Part shown: piece after piece, positions 26,976 through 35,394 of the stretch
Layout of the letters: every line of letters starts with the position of its first letter
Numbering within the stretch: the first letter of the stretch is position 1
From: Armatimonadota bacterium
GTDB taxonomy: Bacteria > Armatimonadota > JADLDR01
Length of the DNA: 64,000 nucleotides
NCBI GenBank assembly: GCA_020846535.1
Contig: JADLDR010000218.1
Location: forward strand, 1-64,000
Reading direction: 5' to 3'
Notes under the pieces: model-generated
What the model was told of the DNA's origin: nothing
The model's input: the letters and a program-made list of their open reading frames with translations, nothing else
The model's database searches: none
Translations under genes and position numbers: made by a program

Positions 26976-27803
26976 TTACGGTTTGGGGGAATCCGGGCAT
27001 TGCTGAAGTTGCAACATCCGCTTCAGCGCCTCGACGCATCCTTTCGTGGCTTCCTCTCCCGGCCCGAAATGCGTTTCGACCAGCAGCGGGCCGGCATAGC
27101 CGTCCTTTTTCAAGGCGGCAATCTGGGCAGGCCAGCCCACCTCGCCTTCCCCGAGGGTGACATACCGCCACTGGCCTCCGGGGATACGGACAGCGTCTTT
27201 CAGGTGGACATGGCGAACAGCGGAGCGGACAGCCTCATAGCCTTTAGGGAAAGCCGACTCCCCGGCGACATAGGCGTTCGTGGCATCCCAGTTCACACCG
27301 AGGCCGGGATGTCCGATTTCTGCAAGGAGTGCCGCGGTCTGCCTGCCGGTGGCGATATAAGAGGCCGTTTCGTTCTCCAAAAGGAGGGTGACGCCTGCTT
27401 GACCGGCCTGCTCTGCCAGCGCCCGGACAGCCTCCAGACACGCTCTCGGAAGAGGTGTCTCCACCGGCAACCCTTCTGGCCTGAGCGGAGTGAAGCAGAC
27501 GACTGTGCGCGTTCCGAGCGCGTCCGCCATCTCGAAAGACCGAGGGGCGCGTTCCTTCAAATGCGACTCGATGGCCCGGGCATCCGGGGGCGTTTTCAGC
27601 AGGCCCGGCGATATGGAGGTCAGAGCCACACCGTTATCTTCAAGGATTCGCCCGATCCGCCGGCAGGTCTCCGCGCTGAAATCGGGGACCCGCGCTCCGC
27701 CTATCCCCCGAATCTCCACAGCCTTCACGCCCCAACCGACCGCCAGTTCGACAGCCTTTTCAAAATCCTGGGAAATTTCATCGGTGACCACCCCTACATA
27801 CAT
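26976..27803 (-). CDS. Sugar phosphate isomerase/epimerase (TIM barrel)
   Basis: A 275-residue AP-endonuclease-2-fold enzyme. A metal site is plausible from Glu in LLLENETASY, Asp in GVNWDATNAY, His in RHVHLKDAV and Glu in LLVETHFGPG. The opening MYVGVVTDEISQDFEKAVEL is typical of hydroxypyruvate or tagatose-type isomerase relatives. The substrate is unknown. It stands alone, convergent with the sugar permease gene. A family A repeat remnant (27868-27935) lies upstream. Confidence 0.9.
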   Translation of the reverse strand: MYVGVVTDEISQDFEKAVELAVGWGVKAVEIRGIGGARVPDFSAETCRRIGRILEDNGVALTSISPGLLKTPPDARAIESHLKERAPRSFEMADALGTRTVVCFTPLRPEGLPVETPLPRACLEAVRALAEQAGQAGVTLLLENETASYIATGRQTAALLAEIGHPGLGVNWDATNAYVAGESAFPKGYEAVRSAVRHVHLKDAVRIPGGQWRYVTLGEGEVGWPAQIAALKKDGYAGPLLVETHFGPGEEATKGCVEALKRMLQLQQCPDSPKP

Positions 27804-27867
27804 CGCGCCCTCCTTGCAGTCCGATTCGCTTTATCAGGGGCTTTTCGCTTGGTCTCAAGGATGGCAT

Positions 27868-27935
27868 CGTATCGATACAGTCCGCGAGAAACGCAACAGC
27901 AAAGCCATACCTGACAAGCGCAAGCCTTATTGACG
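27868..27935. repeat. Degenerate family A repeat
   Basis: The segment ATCGATACAGTCCGCGAGAA and the following CAACAGCAAAGCCATACCTG look like a worn version of the TGCAGTCTGCGAGGAGCGCA module seen elsewhere. Confidence 0.45.
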
Positions 27936-27956
27936 CCATAGTTTTATTCGAAATCC

Positions 27957-28414
27957 ATGAATTCCGACACCTTCATCGACATCGCCTGCTTGATCTCCGG
28001 TAGCCTCATCGATATCCGCTACGCCAGCAAAAATAACGGCTTCAAGGCGCGGCTGTACGGCAACCGCCGATGCCTACTCCGGTACGGAACGGCCCTGAAC
28101 CTGCTAGAAGCTCAGGCTGTGGATTGAGACTGAAGGTATGGGACGCCTACCGCCCGATGGCGGGCCAGAGACGGATGTGGGGGCGGCTGCCCGACACCGA
28201 TTTCGTGGCGGACCCGGCGACAGGGTCGAATCTGAACCGGGGGGCGGCACAGGCTTTCACCGATTGCCCGGATGTCTCCGAAGAGGCGCGAGAAAACCGC
28301 GCCCTCCTGCACAACGCCATGATCCGGGCAGGCTTCCGCCCGATCCCGACCGAGCGGTGGCACTTCGACGATGCGGAGGCGGGAGCGTATAGCCTGGCCG
28401 ATCTACCGTTATAA
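27957..28414 (+). pseudogene. Broken D-Ala-D-Ala dipeptidase (VanX/DdpX family)
   Basis: From ATG 27957, 56 codons encode a VanX-like start (IDIRYASKNNGFKARLYGNR) and then meet TGA at 28125. The rest continues in another frame as GLRLKVWDAYRPMAGQRR. The zinc-site stretch, normally S-x-H-x-x-G-x-A-x-D, reads SNLNRGAAQA, so both the His and the Asp ligands are lost, and about 20 residues after it seem deleted. The distal E-x-WH motif survives as ERWHF. A frameshift plus missing ligands mean no dipeptidase activity. Confidence 0.8.
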
Positions 28415-28434
28415 ACGGATCGCGGCCCGGCTCT

Positions 28435-28881
28435 TCAGTTCACCTCCCCACCGGCCCGCCATCGCTTGAAGGGGTCATACAGCGCCCACCGGCCCGGGCC
28501 GATGAGAATGATGGCAATACAGACGGCCAGAATCATCAGGTTGTATTCATAACCGGGCGGGCTGCCGCTCAGGAAGAACCCCTGGGGACCGTGAACTTTC
28601 CAGATGGCGACCAGCATTGCCGGGATAATGAAGGCGGCCCCGACTTCGGCGGCCAGCCCCAGAAGCACCAACAGGCCCCCGAAGAATTCCGCTCCGGCGG
28701 CCATATAAGCCCAGAGCGCCGCGGGTTGGAAGCCCATTTTCACGATGCCTTCGGTGAAGCCCGCCATTCCGTGCCCTCCGAACGCTCCGAAAAGCTTCTG
28801 CGCCCCGTGCGCCATAAAGGTGATCCCCAACACCGCCCGGAGTACCAGCGCGGCCCAGGAAATCATGGATGTATTCCGCAT
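28435..28881 (-). CDS. DoxX family membrane protein
   Basis: A 148-residue, four-helix membrane protein of the DoxX family. The opening RAVLGITFMAHGAQKLFGAF and the later EFFGGLLVLLGLAAEVGA are family signatures. DoxX proteins are linked to thiosulfate:quinone oxidoreductase or to redox maintenance, but the role of solitary copies is unclear. The ATG at 28881 follows AAGGGGGA. It lies near two selenoproteins with redox motifs, on the same strand but separated by repeats, so a functional link is not shown. Confidence 0.85.
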   Translation of the reverse strand: MRNTSMISWAALVLRAVLGITFMAHGAQKLFGAFGGHGMAGFTEGIVKMGFQPAALWAYMAAGAEFFGGLLVLLGLAAEVGAAFIIPAMLVAIWKVHGPQGFFLSGSPPGYEYNLMILAVCIAIILIGPGRWALYDPFKRWRAGGEVN

Positions 28882-28984
28882 AATGTCCCCCTTGAGCGCC
28901 GCCTCACGAAGACCTTCCCTGTTATGACAAACGGCGCAGGGCCATCAAAGTCCCCAGGGCCGCCATAAGGAAAATAAATCACTG

Positions 28985-29250
28985 CAAGGACATCGATAAC
29001 GGCTGCGCTCCTGGCAGACCGCATCGACAGTGATTGATCGGGGCATATTGAACAAGGCCCTGTCGCTGTCATTGCGAGGGCGAAGCCCGAAGCCCTCTCC
29101 AGAGTACCGCCCATGAGTAGAGCCTTTGTCATTTGCTACCCTGGAGATTGCCGCGTCGCTATCGCTCCTCGCAGACTGCATCGCCGACTGATCTTTGGTA
29201 GGCGTTACGCAGGATATTGCTGCGTCGCTGGTCTCCTCGTAATGACAGCG
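28985..29250. repeat. Dispersed family A repeats (two adjoining copies)
   Basis: The gap of about 430 bases after the GrdB-like gene is filled by modules such as CTGGAGATTGCCGCGTCGCT, GCTCCTCGCAGACTGCATCG and GTCATTGCGAGGGCGAAGCC in both orientations. No gene is seen here. Confidence 0.7.
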
Positions 29251-29313
29251 GCGCAGATCTTATCGCTATGCCCTCAACGGGATGCGATATTCCCGGCCAA
29301 GCCGCAACCGGAC

Positions 29314-29997
29314 TCACCCGCCGTATTCCGGGTATTCCTTTTCGACGATCCGGCCCGGCTCGACGGGGTGGATGAGCAAATCGAGGGCATCGAGGATGAT
29401 TCGGCGCTGGAGGTCTTTCTGGCCTGGCCTGCCCAGCGAGTGGCCGAGTTTGAAGCCTTTCGGGTGGAGGGCGCGGGAGGGGCGGGCCATTTCGGACTGC
29501 TCCCGGTCCACGGTCACCACCACCGCGGGGATGCCCATCGTCTCGATTCCGCGCTGCACCGACACGACCGTGCGGTGGCAGAGCGGTCACCCGGCGGTCA
29601 GGAACACCAGGTCGGCCCTCTGGCGCTCGATCCGTTTGGCGAGGTCGGGCAGGAGCTCGTCGCGCACCTGCCGGAACGCCTGGGTGAAGCCCATGGTGTA
29701 GTGTTCGCTCGTCAGGCCGCCGATGACGCCCTCGGCAGCCATCTCGCGGAAACGCTCTATCGGGAAGACGCAGTTCACATCCCTGTCGGCGTCGGAATGG
29801 TCGTAATGCTCGTGGATGATGCGGATATCGGCGACATTCACATCCGCCGGTACGGTTCTGAGGGTGATGTCGCCCTCTGGGTTGAAGGGCTGATCGTCTT
29901 TCATATACAGACCGGCGGTGGTGAAAAGGAGGACTTTCGATTTCGCCAGGTCGCCGCGGAAGGGCGTATAGGGTATGCAGAATCGCGATAGTTCCAT
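29314..29997 (-). CDS. GrdB-like selenoprotein (reductase selenoprotein B family), UGA read as Sec
   Basis: Read through an in-frame TGA (29589-29587), this is a 227-residue protein of the short glycine/sarcosine/betaine-reductase selenoprotein B family. Before the TGA it has FCIPYTPFRGDLAKSKVLL, HEHYDHSDADRDVNCVFPIE and GLTSEHYTMGFTQAFR. After it the match continues as PLCHRTVVSVQRGIETMGIP and ARPSRALHPKGFKLGHSLGR. The recoded codon would give Sec137 in a U-x-x-C redox motif (U-P-L-C). The true start is ATG 29997 after GAGGAG. A SECIS-like hairpin lies just downstream of the TGA. The function of these short forms is unproven. Confidence 0.88.
29552..29589 (-). promoter_or_regulatory. Bacterial SECIS-like hairpin in the GrdB-like gene
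   Basis: Starting about nine bases after the TGA, CTG and CACCG pair with CGGTG and CAG. At the tip CACG-GT-CGTG closes on a GGUC apex. GGUC is also part of the apical loop of the E. coli fdhF element bound by SelB. Position and apex fit SelB-dependent recoding. Confidence 0.7.
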
Positions 29998-30019
29998 CGG
30001 GAAGCTCCTCAAATGATGA

Positions 30020-30050
30020 AGAAGGGCGCTCCGTCGGGAGACGCCCTTCT
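30020..30050 (-). terminator. Hairpin between the two selenoprotein genes
   Basis: AGAAGGGCG and CGCCCTTCT form a 9-bp stem extended inward by CTCC and GGAG. On the minus strand it is followed by TTCATCATTTG, only moderately T-rich, so it may be an attenuator or processing site rather than a full terminator. Confidence 0.55.
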
Positions 30051-30088
30051 CCGCTGGCTTTCAGCCGTTTTCGATCCGGTTTACGGCG

Positions 30089-30586
30089 TCATGACAGGGA
30101 ACGCAGAACCTCCCATATCTTGTCGGTCGGAGGCATTTCGGCGATATCGTGGATATCGATATAGCGGATAGCGCCCTGCTTATCGATCACGAAGATCGCT
30201 CTTTCGCAGATCCCCTCCTCGCGCAGCACGTTGTACTTCACGCTCACCATGCCGTGCGGCCAAAAGTCGCTCAGGAGAGGATAGGAAAGGGTTCCCAGAG
30301 ATTTCGCCCATGCTTCATTGGAAAATACGTTGTCCGTGCTGATACCCAGGACCTGGGTATCGTACCGCTCGAACTCGGAGAGATCCTCCTCGTACGAGGG
30401 CATCTGGACGCTTCATACAGGGGTAAAGGCTGCCGGGAAGAAGGCCAGCACCACATTCTTCTTACCCCGGTAATCGCTGAGGCGGATCGTCTTTCGCTCC
30501 TGTCCTTTTCCGGCGGTTTCGCCGGTAGAGGGCATCTCGAAATCCGGAGCCTCGTCTCCTACCTTCAGAGCTTGAACAGGTCTCAT
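30089..30586 (-). CDS. Selenocysteine peroxiredoxin (PrxU-like), UGA at the peroxidatic position
   Basis: Read through TGA 30415-30413, this is a 165-residue AhpC/TSA-type peroxiredoxin that would reduce peroxides. [14 protein letters not shown] opens the fold. FFPAAFTPV is then followed by the recoded residue, Sec58, and [15 protein letters not shown]. This is exactly the FTPxC site of peroxiredoxins, so Sec replaces the peroxidatic Cys. Later parts ([40 protein letters not shown]) are normal. A possible resolving Cys lies in [13 protein letters not shown]. The start ATG 30586 is preceded by AAAGGAGG at somewhat long spacing. A consensus promoter and a SECIS-like hairpin support expression. 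Confidence 0.93.
30381..30415 (-). promoter_or_regulatory. Bacterial SECIS-like hairpin in the peroxiredoxin gene
   Basis: Seven bases after the TGA, AGAT (30405-30402) pairs with ATCT (30384-30381). Inside it CCTC and GAGG close a GUAC loop, which contains the GU required by SelB. The pairing is good, but loop identity is less like fdhF than in the neighbouring gene. Confidence 0.6.
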
Positions 30587-30682
30587 GTCGGTTGGAGTTC
30601 CTCCTTTCGGATTGAGATAATTCGCCTTCCGCAGAGGGACTAACCGCTCCCATCCCAAAGAGGCGATTGCTACCGTCTCCTA

Positions 30683-30711
30683 ATCTTACTCCGATTCTTT
30701 CAGATTGTCAA
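30683..30711 (-). promoter_or_regulatory. Sigma-70 promoter for the selenoprotein pair
   Basis: On the minus strand TTGACA (30711-30706) and TAAGAT (30688-30683) are spaced by 17 bases, about 95 bases before the peroxiredoxin ATG. Confidence 0.8.
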
Positions 30712-30762
30712 GCCCGTTTCCCGCAGATGCTTCGGCCGGGGACAATGATGGCGCTTTCGCTC

Positions 30763-32420
30763 TTACGGCGACTCCAGAAGTTCCAGTTCGACATCATCGA
30801 GCCAGAGGAGAACCCGGCTGCGGGCTTCCAGGCTGCCTTTTTCGACGGCCAGATGGCCGCCTGCCGTATCGGGCGTGGTTTCGGCGTAGGCGGTAAGCTG
30901 CTGCCAGTCTCCCATCCGGGCCGTGTCATAGGGGTCTGTGTTGATATTGGCCAGCCAGCGCCCCTTCCCGTCCGTCAGGCCGATTTTGAGGTAGGGCGCT
31001 GCCGTTCCCTTTGCGATGCTGTCCATTTTCATCCAGCAGATCAGGCGATACCGGCTGGCGGGCAGCACGGGGCCGGGAAGATTGATCCGGGCGTAATTCC
31101 AGGCCGTTCCCGGCTGAAGCCCGGCCCCCGTAGGCCCACTTTGCCCGTCCGGGCGGTCGCGTCTTTTCTGGCCTCGATGCCTTCCCGGTAAACCACGGAC
31201 TCCCCTGCCGCCCGCCTTTCCGCCGGGACCGGGCAGAGGTCATAGTTCCCTGCGGCGTCCAGGCCTGCGATGCCCAGCCGGAGGCGGACAGCCAGGTTCT
31301 CTGGTTCCACCATCGCCACTTTGAGCCTGTAGTTTCCAGGTGGAGTCTGCGCCGGGACGGGCAGGACCGTTTTCAGGGACAGTTCCTGTCCGGGGAGCCA
31401 GAGGGTTGTCGGGCGCGCCGGGAAATCGAGTTCCTCGGCCACCGTACGGCCCTGTTCGCCAGTCAGCATCCAGCGGAGAGCATAGGAGGCATAGCAGGGA
31501 GCGACGCCCTCGTTTTGCCAGGTATGCTCGATGAGTACGCGGCCCGCGACCTTCCCGTCCAGACGGAGCGTCCGGCTGCACCGCAGCTTCTTGAGGGTGA
31601 AGCGGAAGCCGATCCGGCGGGCAGCCGCCGTCACGGCCTCCTTGACTTCGGCAGAAGCGTTTTGCAGGCTACGATAGCTCATCAGGTTGATATGCAGGTA
31701 GCTGATGGGGTCTTCCAGCCCTTTCTCGAACGTTTCCCGGACGCCCCATCCCTTCTGCTGCATCTCTTCATAGCCGCTGTGCAGTTCGTAGTTGCAGACC
31801 GCGCCGCGCCAGGCGTACGGGTGGTAGAACCGCTTCCCGACATCCGCGCTCGGGCCGAAGAGGGGCAGGCCGTCCTGCCGGAAGTGAAGCCCCCGGAGCG
31901 CGGCATAGTCGTTGATCGCTTCGTAGCCCCTGACATTCAGGAAAACCCGCGCCCGGGGGAAGGCCCAGGTGAACGCATCGATCATGCGACGGTAGGCAGC
32001 AATATAGCGGGCGGGCGTGAACCCGGTCTGCCGGAGCGTTTCGGGCACCCAGCGGGCCAGGCGCATCTCGCCCCACTCCCCGATAGACCCGATATCGATG
32101 AACTCCAGGCCGGGCCGCCCGTCCAGATATCGGCCCAGGTCTGCGATGAATCTCTCCTGGATCGCCAGATAGCGTTCGTCCCAGAAGACCGGATCGGTCT
32201 ACTCCTCCGCATACAGCCCCTTCTGCTTCACCGAAGGGACGCCCTTGTCGAAAACCCATTTCGGCGTCACGTACCGCTGCCGGGAATGCATGTTCTCCGC
32301 CATGAAGCGAAACGCCACCCGCTTGCCCCACTGCTTCACTCATAAATCGAAGATCGGGCCGAAATACTCCTCAAAGCGGGATTTCCCCTCCTCCGGCTCC
32401 AGCAGAGACCAGCCCCGTTG
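30763..32420 (-). pseudogene. Broken DUF4832-type carbohydrate-related protein
   Basis: The C-terminal part matches exported DUF4832 proteins (VRLRLGIAGLDAAGNY, ALRWMLTGEQGRTVAEELDF) found in glycan-degrading loci. Two in-frame stops interrupt it near the N-terminal side, each where a Trp is likely: TGA in IFDL-stop-VKQWGKRVAF and TAG in LYAEE-stop-TDPVFWDERY. A frameshift near 31090-31130 separates a final piece (WLANINTDPYDTARMG) from the rest. The N-terminus blends into the remains of the beta-helix gene at about 32420, so its true start is lost. Confidence 0.75.
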
Positions 32421-33952
32421 ATCACCGACTCCATTAAGCCCTCGCCGTAAAGGGTTTCCACCTACCCCTGGAGGACGTAGATGGCGGTTCGTATCCCCGG
32501 TGCAGGTTTATGTGATGCAGGCGGTTGTAGGCGAAAGGGTTGTCATTGCCCAGGTTCCGCATGATGGCGAACCGAGGGCCGTCGTGGATGTGGTTGTGGG
32601 TGATACGGCAGTGGGAGAAGGCCGACAGCACGACTCCAGCATTTGGAGTTGTTGATATCCGACCAGCCGAAATTATAGATATAACCCAAGTTGCCACCTA
32701 GCCCGGGGCCAGTCCCGTTTGCCGCTATGGGGCGCGATGCATCGCGCCCCTACCCCTCTCAATTCGGGTGGGTAGCAACTTGGGTTAGATATAGTTGTTA
32801 TCGATCTCATGGCCGCTCGCCCGGTGGTACTCTCCGGGCGATCCGGCGATCTCGATGGCGCTCCCTCCGGTCTGAGTGATGTCGCGCCAGGCCGCACGGC
32901 AGGCATGGGTTTCATCCCCGAGGTACACCGCTGTCATCATATTACGGAAGGCGGAGGCCGTCACGGCGCACCGGCTCGCCCCGCTCATTTTGATCACCGT
33001 TCCTCGAAAATCCCGGAAGGCGATCCCCGATACGGTCACCCCGGTCACAGAGACTCCGGCTTTGGCACCCCCTTGCAGCAGGAAAGCCGACTCGGCCACA
33101 GGGATCGCCACCTTCGACCGCTTCAGCCTCCCGTCCGGGGGCCGGAAATATAGGATTTTCCGCTCTCTGTCGACACACCACTCCCTGGGCGCGTCCAGTT
33201 CCTCGAAGAGATTGCAGATATAAAATCTGTCGTCCGTTTCCATGGGGTAGCAGCCCTGCTCCACCTCGAACTCCCGCGCCGAAAGATCGATGCGCTTGAT
33301 GCGGGAGATGGTGTTGTTGTAGTTATAGGCGGAATAGAAAACCGCCACCGCCTGTTCGGGATGTCGCCACCTGGAGGGGCACACCTCTTCCGGCCTGTAG
33401 CGAAACCGGGTCAGGCTGCCTTTTTCGACCACCTCGGCATTATAGGCCCATCCGCCCGAACGCGGGTGACTGGGGTCGAAGTTCGGCACACGAGCCATAG
33501 GCTGCCGCTTGTCGTTGTAATAAAGCTCCTGAAAGTCCGGGTCGGACAAGTCGAGGCCGGAGAGGTCGGCCTGCACAATCTTCCCCGGTGCGGCTTCCAG
33601 CCGGCGATCAGACAGCTGCCGCTCAAAACCGCGTTTTTACCGGAATCTGCCTCGATGGTCAAATTCGAGTCGCGGGCGTTCAGGACCAGCGGCGCTGCCA
33701 GGTAGTGCGTCCCGCCCTGGAGGATGATGCGGGCCGGAGGGAAGGCTCTTTGCTGCCGGCCCGGAGCAGGCGTACGGCATTCAGTGCGGCGGGCAGGGTG
33801 ACGAAGGGGCCGTCCGCCTTTCGCAAAGCGGGCGCAGGCAGCCTGCCCGACCAGGTATCTTTACCGCTCTCCGCCACATAGAAGTCCGCAGCAAAAGTTG
33901 CCGGGCAGAACGACAGGCCGGCAAGCAGCATGAGGCAAAAGCGCATTTTCAT
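32420..33952 (-). pseudogene. Broken right-handed beta-helix polysaccharide-active protein, with MITE insertion
   Basis: ATG 33952 follows AAAGGAG and opens a signal peptide (KMRFCLMLLAGLSFCPATFA), then DFYVAESGKDTWSGRLPAP, the usual N-terminus of pectate-lyase-like beta-helix proteins. Frame changes occur near 33740 and near 33590. The longest intact part, 32785-33576, contains REWCVDRERKILYFRPPDG, TVSGIAFRDFRGTV and other helix turns. A 102-bp insert (32684-32785) ends it. Past the insert the match resumes as NFGWSDINNS, with another one-base shift to NAGVVLSAFSHCRITHNHIH. It is not functional. Confidence 0.8.
32684..32785. mobile_element. 102-bp MITE-like insertion with 8-bp target duplication
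   Basis: Terminal inverted repeats ACCCAAGTTGCCACC and GGGTAGCAACTTGGGT bound the element. TAGATATA is duplicated exactly on both sides (32676-32683 and 32786-32793). The centre has the palindrome GGGGCGCGATGCATCGCGCCCC minus its ends. It carries no gene and needs a transposase elsewhere. An 8-bp duplication is seen with, for example, IS1595- or IS256-type enzymes, but the family is not proven. Confidence 0.88.
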
Positions 33953-33994
33953 TTCATCTCCTTTGCGCCCGGTTCCGGACACAGGCGGCAGGCT

Positions 33995-35008
33995 TTAGCC
34001 GCATGCCCGGGCCGCCCGAACCAGAGCCTTGAGATTGTCCAGAGGCGTTTGCAGCGGAACGGCGCACTCCGGAGCAAGGATATCCACCCCTGCCCGGACG
34101 GCCTCGCAGGCGGCCTCAAAAACCGCCTCCGGGGATGTGGACAGCAGCAGTTCGGGATTGTTGAGATTGCCCATTAGACTCATTTTCCCTGCGGAGGCTT
34201 CGCGGGCAGCGGATATTTTCACCTGAGACTCGAAATGATAGCAGTCAAATCCTGCCTCGGCAAAATAGCGGATGCGATCCGCGGTGTTGCCGCAGCAGTG
34301 GAGAACGACCGGACTGCCGATGCTCTCCACGATCTCCTTATGGATGGGAAGCAGCATGTCCCGGTAGGCGATGGGGGAGACCATCCCGCCGGTGGCGTGG
34401 TCGGCCAGGCAGATGCAGTCCGCTCCGGCCCGGATCTGCTCGCAGGCGAAGGCCACCGGCACGGCCTTGAGTGTCTCCAAAGAACGCCGCGCCCGGTCCG
34501 GGTGGGTCAGGGTGGACACCAGAAAATCCTCCGCGCCCATCATGTGATAAGAGAGCGTCCACGGCCCCATCACCTTCCCGACAATGGCCGCCCGGTCGCC
34601 GATACTTTTCCGAAGCAGGCGAATCGCCTCCAGCACCGCCTGAACCGGCGGACTTTCCAGCCAGCCCGCCGGGAGATGGAACGCCTCTGTTTGCGCGAAA
34701 GGATGGGTTCTGACCGTAGGCATAACGGCCCTGCGGCCCCAGTCCACCGCGCACCCCAGCGCCGCCGCCTCCTGAGTGACGCTGAAGACCGGCGCAACCG
34801 TGTCCAGGCCCAGCAGTTCGTGCCCTGCCGCCGCCAGACGCGCCATCGCCCGGCTGTCCAGATGCGTCTCCGGAAACGCCGCTTCGCAGGCGTCCATCAG
34901 TCCGAGCGAAGCGATGGAAACCGCATTGGCCGCCGGAATCCGGTCCACCCGCCCGCCCATTACGGCAGAAAGAAACCGCTTTTTAGAAGACATAGGGATA
35001 TTTGGCAT
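33995..35008 (-). CDS. URO-D-family corrinoid methyltransferase-like protein
   Basis: A 337-residue protein of the uroporphyrinogen decarboxylase fold, closest in motifs to the MtaA/CmuA methyltransferases. LHCCGNTADRIRYFAEAGFD holds the His-x-Cys of their zinc site, with a possible third ligand Cys in LAPECAVPLQTP. ICLADHATGGMVSP and GNLNNPELLL are other family blocks. It would transfer a methyl group between a corrinoid and a thiol acceptor. The cofactor protein is not in the window. The ATG at 35008 has a modest AAAGGTAG site. It is an intact gene between decaying ones. Confidence 0.85.
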   Translation of the reverse strand: MPNIPMSSKKRFLSAVMGGRVDRIPAANAVSIASLGLMDACEAAFPETHLDSRAMARLAAAGHELLGLDTVAPVFSVTQEAAALGCAVDWGRRAVMPTVRTHPFAQTEAFHLPAGWLESPPVQAVLEAIRLLRKSIGDRAAIVGKVMGPWTLSYHMMGAEDFLVSTLTHPDRARRSLETLKAVPVAFACEQIRAGADCICLADHATGGMVSPIAYRDMLLPIHKEIVESIGSPVVLHCCGNTADRIRYFAEAGFDCYHFESQVKISAAREASAGKMSLMGNLNNPELLLSTSPEAVFEAACEAVRAGVDILAPECAVPLQTPLDNLKALVRAARACG

Positions 35009-35139
35009 GTTCAAAACTACCTTTGCGATGATCGAGATGATGGAAAGGTTCTGGATGGGAGAGGGTTTTCCTTGTTGGCAGAGCAGAAAACCTTCCCCTG
35101 ACAGCGAGCCGAATCATCACAGGCTTTCGCTTAGCTTCA

Positions 35140-35335
35140 ACGATAAAGCCCCTGTCGATGCAGTCTGCGAGGGCAAAGCCCGAAGCCATCTCCAGTCTCG
35201 TGTCCACGGACAGAGCCTTCTCGTGCCTTTATGACGCTGGAGATTGCCGCAAAGCTAAAGCTCCTCGCAGACGGCATCGACTTACGGCTGCCCCTTTAGT
35301 TGGCGTTACGTCGGAGATGGCCGCCAATCTTTGAT
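35140..35335. repeat. Dispersed palindromic repeats, family A
   Basis: Modules including GATGCAGTCTGCGAGGGCAA, CTGGAGATTGCCGCAAAGCT and GTTGGCGTTACGTCGGAGAT occur in two orientations. They fill the 380-base gap between the URO-D-like gene and the DUF5060 pseudogene. No gene is seen. Confidence 0.65.
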
Positions 35336-35394
35336 TCCTCACGAGGACATGGCTTGCGAACGCCACGGAGGATATCGTTTCAGGAAGCGCCGCC

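Noticed and set aside
27957-28414. Functional VanX-type resistance gene
   Set aside because: The frame is broken and two zinc ligands are missing, so no dipeptidase is expected.
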